Below, piece after piece: positions 21,760-32,434 of a DNA stretch of 64,000 nt (the first letter of the stretch is position 1; each line of letters opens with the position of its first letter). A model generated the notes under the pieces. It ran no database searches. It was given only the letters and a program-made list of their open reading frames with translations, and had not been told where the DNA came from. The translations under genes and the position numbers were made by a program. The stretch is from Prorocentrum cordatum (taxonomy: Eukaryota > Sar > Dinophyceae > Prorocentrales > Prorocentraceae): assembly GCA_963575745.1 (NCBI GenBank), contig CAUYUJ010002113.1, forward strand, positions 1,330,745 through 1,394,744, read 5' to 3'.

Positions 21760-21900
21760 GAATATCCTCCTCCTCCTCCTCCTCCTCCTCCTCCTCCTCC
21801 TCATCTGTCCTCCTACTTCCTCCTCCACATACCTCCGCGTCGTTGTCGTCGTCCTCCTCTTCCTCCTCCTCCTCCTCCTCCTCCTCATACTCCTTCTGCT
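21760..21900. repeat. TCC microsatellite
   Basis: Two short TCC arrays separated by about 50 bp. The separating DNA (ACATACCTCCGCGTCGTTGT) recurs at 24907, so the flanks of this array are themselves duplicated there. Confidence 0.85.
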
Positions 21901-22165
21901 CGCCCTCCATTCCCCCCTGCGCACATTCCATGCCCTCATGGCCCCTGGTCCTTCGACCCCCCTGTCCCCCCTAAAGCAAACTCCTCGATCGACATCATCC
22001 CTACAACTCCTCACTCTCATCCATCGCCGTCCATCCTCCATCGTCTAATCTCGTGATCATAGTCCCTACTCCCTCTTTACTCTTCCTCCTCCTCCCGCCC
22101 CTGCTCATCATCGCCCCTGCCGCTGATGCTCATCATCATCCCCCTCTATCATCTATATCTATAGT

Positions 22166-23092
22166 CCTCTTCATATATTTTGATAAGCCTGGGCGGGGGG
22201 AAAACCCATCCCCCCCCCAAAACCGAACTCCCGAGATCTGGGGCTTTGTGACCTTCCCGAACGGGCCTCGAAGCGGCCCCCCGGGCCTCGCAAGGCGGTT
22301 TGCCAAGCCTTCGCAGCACACCTGGGGCGATCAGGGGGGCCCTCGGAGACGTCCCAGAGACCCCCAAGACAACACAAGAGCGCTCCAAGAAGCCGTCATA
22401 CCCCCAAAGATCGCCCCAAAACGTTCCAAGAGCACCCCCAAGAAGGCCCCAAGAGGGAAAAATCATTGATTTTACATAGGTTTTAGGTGAATTTGGGTGT
22501 TCTCCTCTTTTCGGCTTTCCGACGCTCTCAGACGGCGGTCTTCTGGGCGTCCGAAGCCGCCTGGAAGGCTCCAAAATCGCCCCACAACCATCCGAAAGGG
22601 CTTCCAGGCAGTCCAAGAGAGCCCCAAAACGGCACAACAGGGGTCCAAGATGGCCCTCAGAGAGCCCCATGGCGGCCCAAGATGGCCCCAAGACGACACC
22701 CTCCGAAGCATTCCAAATCGTGACCGGGGCGTTCAGGGAGACCGCGGTTAGAGGCAGGTTGGCCTGAGGAAGCCCCAGAGGCTCCCAGAACACGCACAGG
22801 AGGCCTCCAGAAGGCTTTAAGAAAGCCTGAGAACTTTGGTGAGGCCCCCAGAGGTTCTCCAAGGAGAAGCCTCCGCAAAAAGAGCTGAGGAGGACGGGGA
22901 GCATGCCCAGGGTATGGCGAGAATGACGAAAAATGAACATGGAGGGAGGATGACGAACAACATTATTCTAACGGCGATGCCAGAAAAGGCAGCAAGGACC
23001 TTCCTGCCATTTCCGCCTGCATACCAAACTCCAAGGACCAAGGTGCATGGCGCGAAGCGCCACTGCAGTCTTGTATCTGTACATATATAACC
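22166..23092 (+). repeat. Long dispersed repeat family G, copy 1
   Basis: From GATAAGCCTGGGCGGGGGG to TGCAGTCTTGTATCTGTACA this region matches the reverse complement of 48764-49745, with shared stretches such as ATGGCGCGAAGCGCCACTGC and GCAAAAAGAGCTGAGGAGGA. The interior is built of CCCAAGA/GGCCC words. Both copies have similar minus-sense frames rich in GLLGPSW-type residues, but copy 2 is broken into two frames, so I read these as repeat translation. Confidence 0.75.
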
Positions 23093-23099
23093 CTCCCAC

Positions 23100-24040
23100 T
23101 TCTCCCAACCGTCCCCCTGAAGTCGTCGGCGAACCCACAAGACTTCTTAAAGCCTCCCCGAACGCCCCTAAAAGAATCGCCGTCCGCTCCCCTCCCCCCG
23201 TACCACCGAGCTGAGGGGAAACGTCAGGGGCGCAAACATCGATCTGGAATCAGCGGTAACATCGCCGTTAGATCGGCGAGAGGCGCCCGATCGCGAATCC
23301 GCCTGCTTCTAGGCGGTCGGGGGACGATTGCCATTTCCCCCTCGTCCAACGAACGTACCTGAAATCACCCCAACTCCCCCCCTTGCAACACCCCACTTCC
23401 CTCAACACATGGGAGCTTGCGCCATTGCTCGCAACTCGCGCCCGCCCTGACAGCTCCAGCGCCGCCCCTGCAGCGCCTGCAGCCCCTCCCCTTCCTCCCA
23501 TCCCTTTCACCTTCCCCTCCCTCGCCTTCCCCTCCCTCCCCTTCCCCATCCCCTCCCTCCCCTCCCCTCCCATCCCTTCCCCTCCCCTCCCATCGCTTTT
23601 CCATTGCTCATCCCCCCCCCCCCCTTCCCCTCCCTCCCCTCCCATGCCACTCCGGGGTCACCTCCTGACATGACTGGGCCCGACCGCTCCTCTCGTGACC
23701 CGGCCATCTCGACGTCCCGCCCGAGACGTGTCCAATATTCAGCTCTCGTGGAGGCCCTGTGGGCCACTTCGCCGTCCATGGCCCCAGTGCTGGCATCGCC
23801 TATCCTCCCTCCGATGGGGCGAGGGGTAGCGTCAGGGGGTTGGACCGACTCAGGGGGGAACCATCGAGCTGGAAACGGTGATGCATCGCCGAGAGATCTG
23901 CGATAAGCTCCCTGAAACCGCACGCTCCTCGGCGGAGAGAGCCATAGGAGCCCCATCGGCGATGAACATGCGAATCGACGATGCCCCAGATGGGAGCGGG
24001 AGGAGGGTAAGGGTGCTCCTGTTCCGATCTTCTCCTGGAC
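23100..24040. other. Polypyrimidine-rich stretch, no gene
   Basis: CCCTCCC/CCTTCC runs occupy 23480-23650. The remainder lacks recognisable coding sequence. Confidence 0.5.
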
Positions 24041-24049
24041 CCTCTCCCC

Positions 24050-24225
24050 CAACAGACCCCCGACGCCATGCTTTCTTCCCAACGTCGACCCCCAGAGGTC
24101 TCGACCCATTCCCGGGGACAAGCTTTTCATCCTGAGTCGCTTCTTGACGGCACCGAGCCACACAGAGGCCGACAGTTAGGAAAAAACGGCCGTCGCGATT
24201 ATCTTCACGACCCGAAGAGGTCAGG
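24050..24225. mobile_element. MITE-like family D, copy 3
   Basis: The left end reads CAGACCCCCGACGCCATG and the body includes GTCTCGACCCATTCCCGGGG and CATCCTGAGTCGCTTCTTGA, in the same order as the copy at 45299. The right end is decayed. Confidence 0.6.
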
Positions 24226-24227
24226 GT

Positions 24228-24360
24228 CTACTGGCCTGCCGCCAGCGCCGCGTTCAGCTCGCCCCACTCGCCCGCGACGAGCTTCGCGAGCTGCTCCGGC
24301 GCGGGCGGCGCCTGGCTGTCCCCGTGCGCCCGCTCGCGCGAGGAGCCCCCGAAGTAGCCC
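24228..24360 (-). CDS. Candidate terminal exon, hypothetical protein
   Basis: After a TAG|GGG acceptor at 24361, the minus frame (phase 1) encodes 44 residues ending in a stop: GYFGGSSRERAHGDSQAPPA, then EQLAKLVAGEWGELNAALAA. The composition is varied and free of simple repeats. It is hemmed in by family D elements on both sides (24050-24225 and 24456-24579), so it may be a gene remnant left between insertions. No family recognised. Confidence 0.35.
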
Positions 24361-24455
24361 CTACGAGGGGGACTCGAACTGCAACTTAGAGCCCCAGACC
24401 CCCTCGATGAATGAAAGAACACGTGACGGACGGTTTTTCGCAATTTCGACCCAAA

Positions 24456-24579
24456 GGGGCCCTGGACCAGGCCCCGGGGCCGTCAAAAAACGACTCAGGA
24501 TGAAGAGCTGGTACCGACGAACAGGTCAAGACCTCTGGGGGTCGACGTAACGAAACAATCATGACGTCGGGGGTCTGGG
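24456..24579. mobile_element. MITE-like family D, copy 4 (truncated)
   Basis: It retains GTCAAAAAACGACTCAGGAT, GACCTCTGGGGGTCGACGT and the right end GACGTCGGGGGTCTGGG. The left part is missing. Confidence 0.65.
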
Positions 24580-24833
24580 TATGGCCCAGAGACGGCCAGC
24601 CATCAGGCCCTCGCGAGGCCCTCGAGGATCCCTCGCAGGGGAAGGCCCCCAGTAAGCCTCCGAGGATGACCCAACGACCCAACGAGGCAGACCATGGAGC
24701 GCTGTGGCCCGCCAAGGGCGCGCTGGAGGTCATGAGAGAGAATGCCTGAAGACACTCATGAGGAGAGCGGCAGTGGAACGGGAGGGTGTGATGCAGCACC
24801 GCCCCTGTGCAAAATCCTGTGCTTGCTCATCAT

Positions 24834-25175
24834 CTCCTCCTCTTCCTCCTCCTCCTCCTCCTCCTCCTCCTCCTCCTCCTCCTCCTCCTCCTCCTATTCC
24901 TCCTCCACATACCTCCGCGTCGTTGTCGTCGTCTTCCTCCTCCGACTCCTCCTGCTCACCCTCCATCTCCCCCTGCGCACATTCCATGCCCTTATGGCCC
25001 CTCGTCCGTCGACCCTTCCGTCTCCCCTCTTCCACCTCCTCGATAGCCATCACCCCTAAAACTCCTCCTTCCCCATCCTCGCGGTCCATCCTCCATCGTC
25101 TAGCCTCGTGATAGTCTTCCCCCTCGTCCTCCTCCTCCTCCTCCTCCTTCTCCTCCTCATCTTCCTCCCACTCCC

Positions 25176-25246
<71 letters not shown>

Positions 25247-25437
25247 ACAGCAGCAGCAGCATCATCATCAGTATCAGTATCAGCATCAGTGCCATCATCA
25301 CCATCACCACAACCACACTTATCATCATCAGCATCAAAGTCATCATCAACTTCATCATCAGCATCATCATCAAAATAATCAGCCTCATCATCAGCATCAG
25401 CATCAGCATCAGCATCAGCATCAGCATCAGCATCATT

Positions 25438-25494
<57 letters not shown>

Positions 25495-26169
25495 GTCATC
25501 GTCATCGTCATCAGCATCATCAGCAGCAGCAACACCAGGATCATCATCATCAGCAGCAGCATCAGCATCATCCTCGTCGTCATCATCATGAGCATCATCA
25601 AAGTCATCATCATCATGCTCATCATCTTCAGCACCATCGTGATCCCCATCATCATCAGCATCGCCATCATCAACAGCATACTCGTCATCCTCATCAGCAT
25701 CATCATCATCATCAGCATCATCAATATCATCAGCATCATCATCATCAGCAGCATCACCATCATGATCACCAGCAGCATCATAAGCATCATCAGCATCATC
25801 ATCACCATCCGCAACAACATCATTGCTATCATCATCGTCGCCATCATCATCAAAATAATCATCAGCATCAATATCATTAGCATCAGCATCAACACCATCA
25901 CCATCAGTATCAGCATCCAAATGATCAACAGTATCATTACCATCATCAGCTTCATCATCCGTAGCATAATCATAATCATCATCAGCATCGTCGTCATCAT
26001 CACCATCCTCCTCATCATCATGATCATCATCATGACCAACATCAACGTCATCATCATCATCAGCATCAGCATCATAATCAGCATCACCATCACCATCATC
26101 ATGATCATGATCATGATCATCATCATCATCATCATCATCATCATGATCATGATCATGATCATGATCATG

Positions 26170-26222
<53 letters not shown>
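24834..26222. repeat. TCC array followed by a kilobase CAT array
   Basis: TCC repeats at 24834-24893 and 25120-25165; CAT with CAG, CAA and CATGAT variants from about 25170 to 26222. The long poly-Asp, poly-Met and poly-Ile frames are translations of the array. Confidence 0.95.
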
Positions 26223-26223
<1 letters not shown>

Positions 26224-26394
26224 GCCTTCGTCATCGGCACCGCCTTCGTCATCGGCACCGTCACCTGCTCTCACCTCATCCTTCCCCGTACACCCTGCCT
26301 CATCTCCTCCCGCCTCCCCCTGCACGGGAGCAGGGAGGAGTCCCTCCCCCTCATCATCGCCATCGTCTTCGTCATCGGCACCCATCACCCGCCC

Positions 26395-26980
26395 TCCTCC
26401 CCTCGTCCTTCCTCCGTGCCCCCCCCCCCGCAGCCACCGCGCTGCCAGGAGGAACGCCGAGCCAGGAACGCACGGGGGGCGTGTCTGGCGCGCGTGGCCA
26501 CCGCGAGCCTCGGCCGCGCACCCGTTGCCCAGCCGAGGTCGGGGGCACGGGCAGGCACAGGAGAGGGCCCCCCCCCCTGGAGCCCCCCAGGAAAGGGTCT
26601 CCGCTGCAGCGTCTTGGCTGCCGCCCCTCCCCTCCGACGTCGGCACCTCCCGGGATCCCGACCACCTCCCCGGGGCCAGGCGTTTGATTTCCCGGCGGCT
26701 GCCTGACGGGCCCGCAGCCGGGCAGGCGGCCTCCAGACGCCGAGCAGCGACCGAACAAGGCTGGCCCCGATTTCAGCGCCTCGGCCCCGCTCTCGCCCCC
26801 GCTATCTGGCCCAACATGGCCTCTGGAGTGCTCCACAGGGCCCCACCATGACCCGGTAAATTCCCAACACTGCCCCGGAGACCCGCCCGCGACCCGCCCC
26901 CTCACTCTCATCCGCGACCCGCCCCACTCATTCTCATCCGCAACTGCGGCTCAAAATCAAAAGAGGCATCATAGCCTCAT
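26395..26980. other. GC-rich stretch, no supportable gene
   Basis: Overlapping Arg/Pro/Gly frames on both strands. A short tandem repeat (CTCATCCGCGACCCGCCCC type) lies at 26885-26945. Confidence 0.4.
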
Positions 26981-27439
26981 CAATCTAGATTGGTCCACTC
27001 ACGGATCCATTGCAGTTCATTTCCATTGACTTCATTCCATGCGTAGCATGCTCTCCCCCTCTCCCTTTTCGTCCTCGAGCGCGCGAGCGGGCCACGCACC
27101 GCGCTTTCGCCGTTCGGCGATGAGCGCGGCGACGCGCGGGCGACGGCGCCGCGGCGAGGCGGGGCGGGGCGGGGCGGGCCGGCCGCTCTCAGGACACCCT
27201 GCAGGACCTGGTGGCCTCGGCGGGACGCGGCGTTCGGCCCGCAGGGGGGGGTGCGGCGCCCGCCGCCGCCGAGCTCTCGGAGGCGGCACACGCCCCGACG
27301 CGGTCGAACCCGTGGAAAAGAGAGCACGACGCCGCTGCTCGTGCTGCGGTGCTCGGTCTCTCCAGGGGCCCTCGCCGGGCCCCCGGGGCCGTCGAGAAGC
27401 GCCCCGGGACGAGCACCAGCCCTGGGGAAGGGGTCTGGG

Positions 27440-27670
27440 CGTCCGGGGGCCTCCCTCCTCCTCCCTCCTCCTCCTCCCTCCCCTCCTCCTCCCTCCTTCT
27501 CCCTCTCCTCCTCCTCCTCCTCCTCCTCCTCCTCCCCTTCCCCCTCCCCCTCCCCCTCCCCTCCTCCTCCTCCCCTCCTCTCCTCCTCCTCCCTCCTTCC
27601 TCCTCCTCCTCCTCTCTCTCCTCCTCCTCCTCCTCCTCCTCCTCCTCCTCCCCCTCCTCCTCCTCCCTGC
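27440..27670. repeat. TCC/CCCT microsatellite
   Basis: Interrupted TCC array with CCCTCC variants. DNA at 27355-27450 resembles family D (GGGGCCCTCGCCGGGCCCCC, GGGGAAGGGGTCTGGGCG). Confidence 0.9.
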
Positions 27671-28020
27671 CCCGGGCGCATGTCTGGGTAACACCTCCGA
27701 CTGCATGATCGTTCGAGTCCGAACGTCGTGCGTGGTCTGTCGACATTGACCTCTGGGCCCGTCATCGGGCCACAGAGGCCGCCAAACAGTGGTCTACCCC
27801 CTGGGAAGGAGTTGGGAACCCTGTGGCCGCGGAGAGCAAAGATACGCACATCGGAGGATGTCAGGGAACAGGGACACCGTGCGACGCTCGGGCGTGGTGC
27901 CACCGCCCAGGGGTGGGTCCCCCAACCCCGACGGATTCTCGGCTGCGGTGGTCCCTGTTCGATCTCCTCTGAAGCTCGGTTGCCGTCGCTCGAGGGACCT
28001 CTCTGAGCGTAGCTGCCCCC

Positions 28021-28250
28021 CCTACCTGACCTCCCAGAGTGCCAACAAATAGCCCACAAGACGTATACACGACGGTCAGAAAGAGTAGGTAAAAACATAA
28101 AGTAGGGAGGCGGACAAAGTATATTGGGTTCATGACCTCACAGAGAGTAACATAACGCAGCCAAAGCATATCCATGATTGAAGCAGTTAAGCGCTTGAAA
28201 TAGATTGGGACCTGGGAGTCCCAGAATACCCAGCAGGACTGCTTCGACAA
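28021..28250 (-). CDS. Candidate exon with membrane-spanning character
   Basis: In less GC-rich DNA, the minus frame encodes a varied hydrophobic stretch (MDMLWLRYVTLCEVMNPIYF, then LPTLCFYLLFLTVVYTSCGL). Two hydrophobic segments are suggested. Possible splice sites are CTCCCAG|GTCCC near 28215 on the upstream side and GGGAG|GTCAGG near 28035 downstream. No family recognised; AT-richness alone can give such frames, so this is tentative. Confidence 0.25.
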
Positions 28251-28496
28251 AGTGACTCCGCTTCGGTCCTGATGTCATGTTCGCTGTCCTCCTGGGAGGT
28301 CAGGGCTCCAAAGCAGCCGCCACAGAGGAAGCGCTGCCACGAGAAGGGCGGAGGCCGAGAAAACCGCAGGACGGCGCCTCGCGTTCGGCAGGCGCACCTT
28401 TCTCCGTCGCCGTCGCCGCCGCTGGCGTCGCGGACTCCGTCTGTCTGGGCCCCGGCGACGAACACGACAAACCTGCCGCCGAAAAAGATGACGCAC

Positions 28497-28742
28497 TGCA
28501 TTTATGAACGTTTGCTTGTTCGGCGTTTCGACATTGAGCGGAAAGGGGCGGAAGGGGGGGGGTCTGGCTCCGGACCTCCGCTGAACGCGACTGCTTGCAA
28601 CGGTGCAACTCTGCGTCCTGCTTGAAACAGGCGCCCCAAATAGCCAAGACCTAATTACTCCATGGGGGGGAAAGGGGGGGGGGCGAGGAGCCGCGGCCAT
28701 CGGCAGAACAATGAACAAGAAAACGATCACATTCAGGCGCTT
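28497..28742. repeat. Dispersed repeat family I, copy 2
   Basis: Matches 16676-16935 in order and orientation, including GGTCTGGCTCCGGACCTCYG, CTGCTTGAAACAGGCGCC and AAGAAAACGATCAC. Confidence 0.7.
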
Positions 28743-28900
28743 CTGTCTGGCAGCGGCCCCAAGAGGCAGAAGATCGGGTCGACCTTCTCGAGACGCTGCG
28801 CATCCATCGGACCCCTCCCAAGACGCCCGAGGGGACGCGCGTCGGAGGAGGGCCAACTGAGACTACGGCGGCCCTCCCGCAAGGCCCAGACCTGCTCTAG

Positions 28901-29085
28901 AAGAAGAACCAAAAAAAACTGTTGGCGCTCAGCGCGGATTTCTTGGATCTGCGCTGGACCCCCCTCCCTAGCGCGCGGAGCGCGCCGCGGGCGGCGCCAC
29001 AGGCGCCGCCAGGGGCGCCTGGGCGACGATCCAAGAAATCCGCGCGGAGCGCCAAAAGTTTTTGTTTATGGCGTCTTTTCTTCTT
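28901..29085. mobile_element. Palindromic family T, copy 2
   Basis: The inner arms TTGGCGCTCAGCGCGGATTT and AAATCCGCGCGGAGCGCCAA flank a GC-rich loop with GGCGCC palindromes. Outer arms AAGAAGAA and TTCTTCTT extend the pairing. Same layout as 21024-21172. Confidence 0.75.
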
Positions 29086-29127
29086 CGATGCTCAGAGTCG
29101 GCCCCCAGACCTCTTTTCCTGGAATCC

Positions 29128-29190
29128 ACCCTGGCCCATTTTCCAGGGCGGATCCAGCCGTGGCGACGAGAAGCCTGCATGAGGCCCAGG
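29128..29190. repeat. Dispersed repeat family BB, short copy
   Basis: Contains GGCGGATCCAGCCGTGGCGA and a CCCAGGAAGGA tail, matching the BB core. Confidence 0.4.
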
Positions 29191-29384
29191 AAGGACGCTG
29201 TCTCGACAGCGAGGGGGCACGACAGGTGGGGAACAGCTCACGGGGGGGGGGGGGAATCGACCTGGTATCGGCGACGCATTGCTGCATTGCCTATAGGTCG
29301 AATAGGACCTCGATAGCGAATCCACACCCCGATCGGCGATCAAGATTGGAGGTCGGTGCATGCCCCACTGGGACCATCCCGCGC

Positions 29385-29594
29385 CTAACATTGCCCCCGC
29401 GACTTGCCCTCCCCTCTAGAGCGTGGATGCAGACCGGGACCGGTCCCTCCTAGGCTCGCGCGAAGGCCGCTGAGGCCGCCGGCGTCCTCCCCGTCCCAGC
29501 GCCACAGGTCCCGCACGAAGCGCGAGGTCTCGTCGAAGCCGCCGAAGGCGAGCATCGTGATGCTGGCGGCAATGGTCACGGCCCCGTCCTCCAC
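29385..29594 (-). CDS. Candidate exon, hypothetical protein
   Basis: The minus frame encodes VTIAASITMLAFGGFDETSR followed by FVRDLWRWDGEDAGG, a varied sequence unlike the purine-rich array that precedes it at 29594. A possible donor lies where the sequence runs into GGGACCGG near 29450; otherwise the frame ends at 29385. The upstream boundary sits at the edge of the TCC array. No family recognised. Confidence 0.3.
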   Translation of the reverse strand: MEDGAVTIAASITMLAFGGFDETSRFVRDLWRWDGEDAGGLSGLRASLGGTGPGLHPRSRGEGKSRGQC

Positions 29595-29945
29595 CTCCTC
29601 CTCCTCGTCCCCCCCCTCCTCCTCCTCCTCCCTCCTTCTCCTCCTCCTCCTCCTCCTCCTCCTCCCTCCTCCTCCTCCTCCTCCTCCTCCTCCTCCTCTC
29701 CTCCTCCTCCTCCCTCCTCCTCTCCTCCTGCCCTCCCTCCCTCCTCCCCTCCCCCTCCCTCCTCCGTTCCTCTCCTCCCTCCTCCCCTCCTCCCTCCCTC
29801 CTCCCTTCCCCCTCCCCTCTCCTTCCTCCTCCTCCTCCTCCTCCTCCTCCTCCTCCTCCTCCTCTCTTTCCTCCTGCTCCTCCCCTCCTCGCTCCTCCCT
29901 CCTCGCTTTTCTCTCTCCTCTCTCGCCTCTCCTCCTCCTCCACCT
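29585..29945. repeat. TCC/CCCTCC microsatellite
   Basis: Long interrupted array. The Arg/Glu/Gly frames across it are repeat translations. Confidence 0.95.
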
Positions 29946-30039
29946 GCGCGCTCCCTCTCGTGCGGCGGCCGCCGCACGGCCCCCTTGCGCGGCGGGGCAG
30001 CGGGGCCCCCACGGCCCCCAGGACCGCGGGCACGGCGGA

Positions 30040-30225
30040 CCCAGACCCCCTCGAGTTATGAAAAAATCACGACGGGAAGTTTTTCTGTATTTTTGGCCTC
30101 TGGGGGCCCTTACCGGCCCTCGGGACCGTCAAAAAACGACTCAGGACGAAAAACCGGTCCCGGGGAATGGGTCCAGACAGCTGGGGGTCGACGTCATGAA
30201 AAATTCACGACGTCGGGGGTCTGGG
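30040..30225. mobile_element. MITE-like family D, copy 1 (near complete)
   Basis: The left end is CCCAGACCCCCTCGAG then TTATGAAAAAATCACGACG; the right end is ATGAAAAATTCACGACGTCG then GGGGTCTGGG, its imperfect complement. The centre has CGGGACCGTCAAAAAACGAC. About 186 bp. No clear target duplication. Confidence 0.7.
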
Positions 30226-30251
30226 GAGCGGGCTTCCGGGCGGGACTGGTC

Positions 30252-30403
30252 TTAGGTCGGGCATGTCCCCCTGCAAGGGGAGTTTGGGAGAAAGAATAAA
30301 GATAGTCGAAAGAGACTCCCAACTGGTCAAAGAATACTCAAAACATCGTCCCCAGACTATTACTTTGGGATTTTCCTCCTGAAGAGGGACAGACCCGACT
30401 CAA
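30252..30403. mobile_element. MITE family A, copy 3
   Basis: The ends are TTAGGTCGGGCATGTCCCCC and GGGACAGACCCGACTCAA. It is flanked by GACTGGTC (30244-30251) and GACTGGTT (30404-30411), an 8-bp target duplication with one difference. The interior is AT-rich, 152 bp in all. Confidence 0.85.
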
Positions 30404-30689
30404 GACTGGTTAGCATCGGATCGGAAAATCGGACCAGTTTGACCGTGCATCGGATCGGAACACCGGGCAAAAGGTAGCATGATCGCCGGGATAAGCCGGC
30501 GTCGAGTCGGAAGATCAGATCGGCTCGGCATGGGCATCGAATCGGGCTGCATCGGCACGGAGCTGGGATCGGATCGGATCGACAGCGCCGACGGCGCCAT
30601 GCGAGCAAAAGGACGTGCCAGTTTGGCTCGAGTCGGATCGAACCCGCCAGAATCCACCGACCCCTTGTGGGTCTCTACGCGTGTGAGAT

Positions 30690-31310
30690 TGTCCCCCCCC
30701 TAATCCCCCCCCGGGGACACCAAACCACGAGTTCGACCCCCCCCAGTCCCGGACGACCCCCGGGTGAACGCGCCACGGGTGAACGGAGGGCCCCAAAACG
30801 GGCCAAGAGGGCCCTAAGGGGCCCCCGAGACGGTCCAAGAGGGCCCCGAAATGCCGAAAGATCGAGTTGGGAAAACGTATGATTTTTGCACATTCGCCTC
30901 TTGGGTTTTCACAGCGAACACGATGGCCCAAGAGGCCTCCAAGATCGCCCCACAACGGCCCAGGTGGTCCCAAATACAACTCCAAGACGGCCCAAGAGGG
31001 CCCAAAGACGCAAGAAACCCCCAAAACGGCCAAGGAGGGCCCGAGGACGGCCCTAAGAGGGGTCCCTGAAGGAGAACCCGAACGGACATTTCGAACCGTC
31101 GGTCCAAAAAGCCCAAACGAGGCCTCCATGAAGCCCCGAAGAGGTCCAAAAACAGCCTCCAGGACGCCCCCGAGAGGCCCCCCACGAGACCCATCAACCA
31201 TCCGATTGGCCTCAGCCCCACAACCCAAGCACGGTGGCGGGATGCACCCAAGCCCCCCTCCCCCCCATCCCCCGAAAAACCTCCGACGAGACCCCATCAA
31301 CTTTCCCACT
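30690..31310 (+). repeat. Family G-like dispersed repeat, copy 4 (diverged)
   Basis: CCCAAGA/GGCCC word composition as in copies 1-3, with a matching AT-richer landmark (TTTGCACATTCGCCTCTTGG then TTTTCACAGCG) near 30890-30920 that parallels 50110-50150 in copy 3. Confidence 0.45.
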
Positions 31311-31323
31311 GGCCTCAGACCCG

Positions 31324-31480
31324 CAAGCCAGGTACGGTGGCGGGATGGGCCGAAGGCCATTCGGTAATCATGCGTCCACGGCGAACAAAACTATCCCGCT
31401 GGACCCGAAAGCTAGGCACTGTGGCGGGATGGACCGAAGGCCATTCGATAATCATGCGTCCGCGGCGAACGCTGCGAATG
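31324..31480. repeat. Tandem repeat, about 86-bp unit, 2 copies
   Basis: CGGTGGCGGGATGGGCCGAA, GGCCATTCGGTAATCATGCG and GGCGAAC occur near 31338 and again near 31422, with a partial earlier unit at 31225. Confidence 0.8.
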
Positions 31481-31529
31481 TCACCCGCGGCAAATACAAC
31501 GACCCCAAAAAAAAATCCGTCTAGACTCT

Positions 31530-31965
31530 GACACTGCCCCCCTTCGTCCCCCGAGAGCGCCCCGAAGAAACCTCGCGAAACATCCCCGAAACTCCGACGC
31601 ACAACCCGGCGAGGCTGGACCGATGACTATGCAAGACGTCGCGGTCAGGATGCCCGCACAAGGTCTCCAGAACCAGGGTGCACACATGCGCTCTGGGGGT
31701 TCCGGCATAACCCCCAACGGCCCCTGGAGACCCCACCTAGGGCCCCAAGCCTGGATCCTCACTCGTCGCCCCCTCTCCTGTCTTCTGCATCCTCCTCCGC
31801 CTCATCCCCTGCCTCCCTCTACCCCTCCTACCCCTCACACTCCTCTTCCTCCTCCTCCTTTTGCGCTTCCTTCTTTTCAGCTTCGTCCTCATCATCAGCT
31901 TCGCTCCCCCTCTCGCTCTTCCACTTTGGCCCTACTTCAACGAACCGCAGAACGAGCGCTCGAAT
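31530..31965. other. No supportable gene
   Basis: CCTCCTCC-rich from 31785 to 31860. Short frames only. Confidence 0.4.
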
Positions 31966-31970
31966 GTGCA

Positions 31971-32240
31971 TCATTTGCACGTTTTGCACTTCAGGGTGCC
32001 CTTCTCTTCGTCGCGCGCGACATTGTCAGGCCTCACGGAGAACGCCGACTTCAGTAGTTTTCTCTTGCACGTGCCGCTGCACTGATACGCCTGCCAACCA
32101 TGCGCCGTGAAACCAAAGTCCTTGCAATTGGCGCACACTACTTTCATTACCCTCGTCAGGTTTTCCGTCTCGTGCGCGCCACTAGTGTGCCCCTGCCGCG
32201 GGAACTCCTTTTCGAAGCAGCACCTCACTCCTATCCGCAT
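31971..32240 (-). CDS. Cysteine-pair (putative zinc-binding) small protein or last exon
   Basis: An ATG at 32240 opens an 89-residue frame ending in TGA. Three spaced cysteine pairs are visible: C36-x2-C39 (VVCANC), C54-x3-C58 (YQCSGTC) and C85-x2-C88 (LKCKTC), with a basic segment KRKLLKSAFSVRP between the second and third. This layout, with pairs separated by a hydrophobic/basic stretch and an extreme C-terminal CxxC, resembles a zinc ribbon and loosely the Stc1-type domain; I cannot confirm the family. Codon use is balanced and less GC-rich than the neighbours, and there are no simple repeats. It may be the last exon of a longer gene, since the first 30 residues are less distinctive. No partner gene is recognisable nearby. 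Confidence 0.5.
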   Translation of the reverse strand: MRIGVRCCFEKEFPRQGHTSGAHETENLTRVMKVVCANCKDFGFTAHGWQAYQCSGTCKRKLLKSAFSVRPDNVARDEEKGTLKCKTCK

Positions 32241-32434
32241 CTGCAGGAGCTACGGGAATTATCCAGCTTCGTGCCTCTAGAACACGACCCCGAAACCACG
32301 ACTAATACCAAACACCCTTCCCATGAAACCACATACCGCCACCGCGAAAGCGTCTACCATAGCCGGCGATAAAAGCTATGTAAAATTGAGCAGGGACCGA
32401 CCGTCCCGGCATTCCTGTAGTCATACTACGAAGT

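Noticed and set aside
24361-24390. Antisense T-arm-like GGGGGACTCGAACTGCA
   Set aside because: Stem pairing fails and no acceptor stem is present at the right distance.
24730-26646. A 638-codon acidic frame (poly-Asp) on the minus strand
   Set aside because: It reads through the CAT array; no sequence outside the array looks like a protein domain.
27690-27730. tRNA-like T-arm (GTTCGAGTCCGAAC)
   Set aside because: No acceptor or anticodon stem could be built around it.
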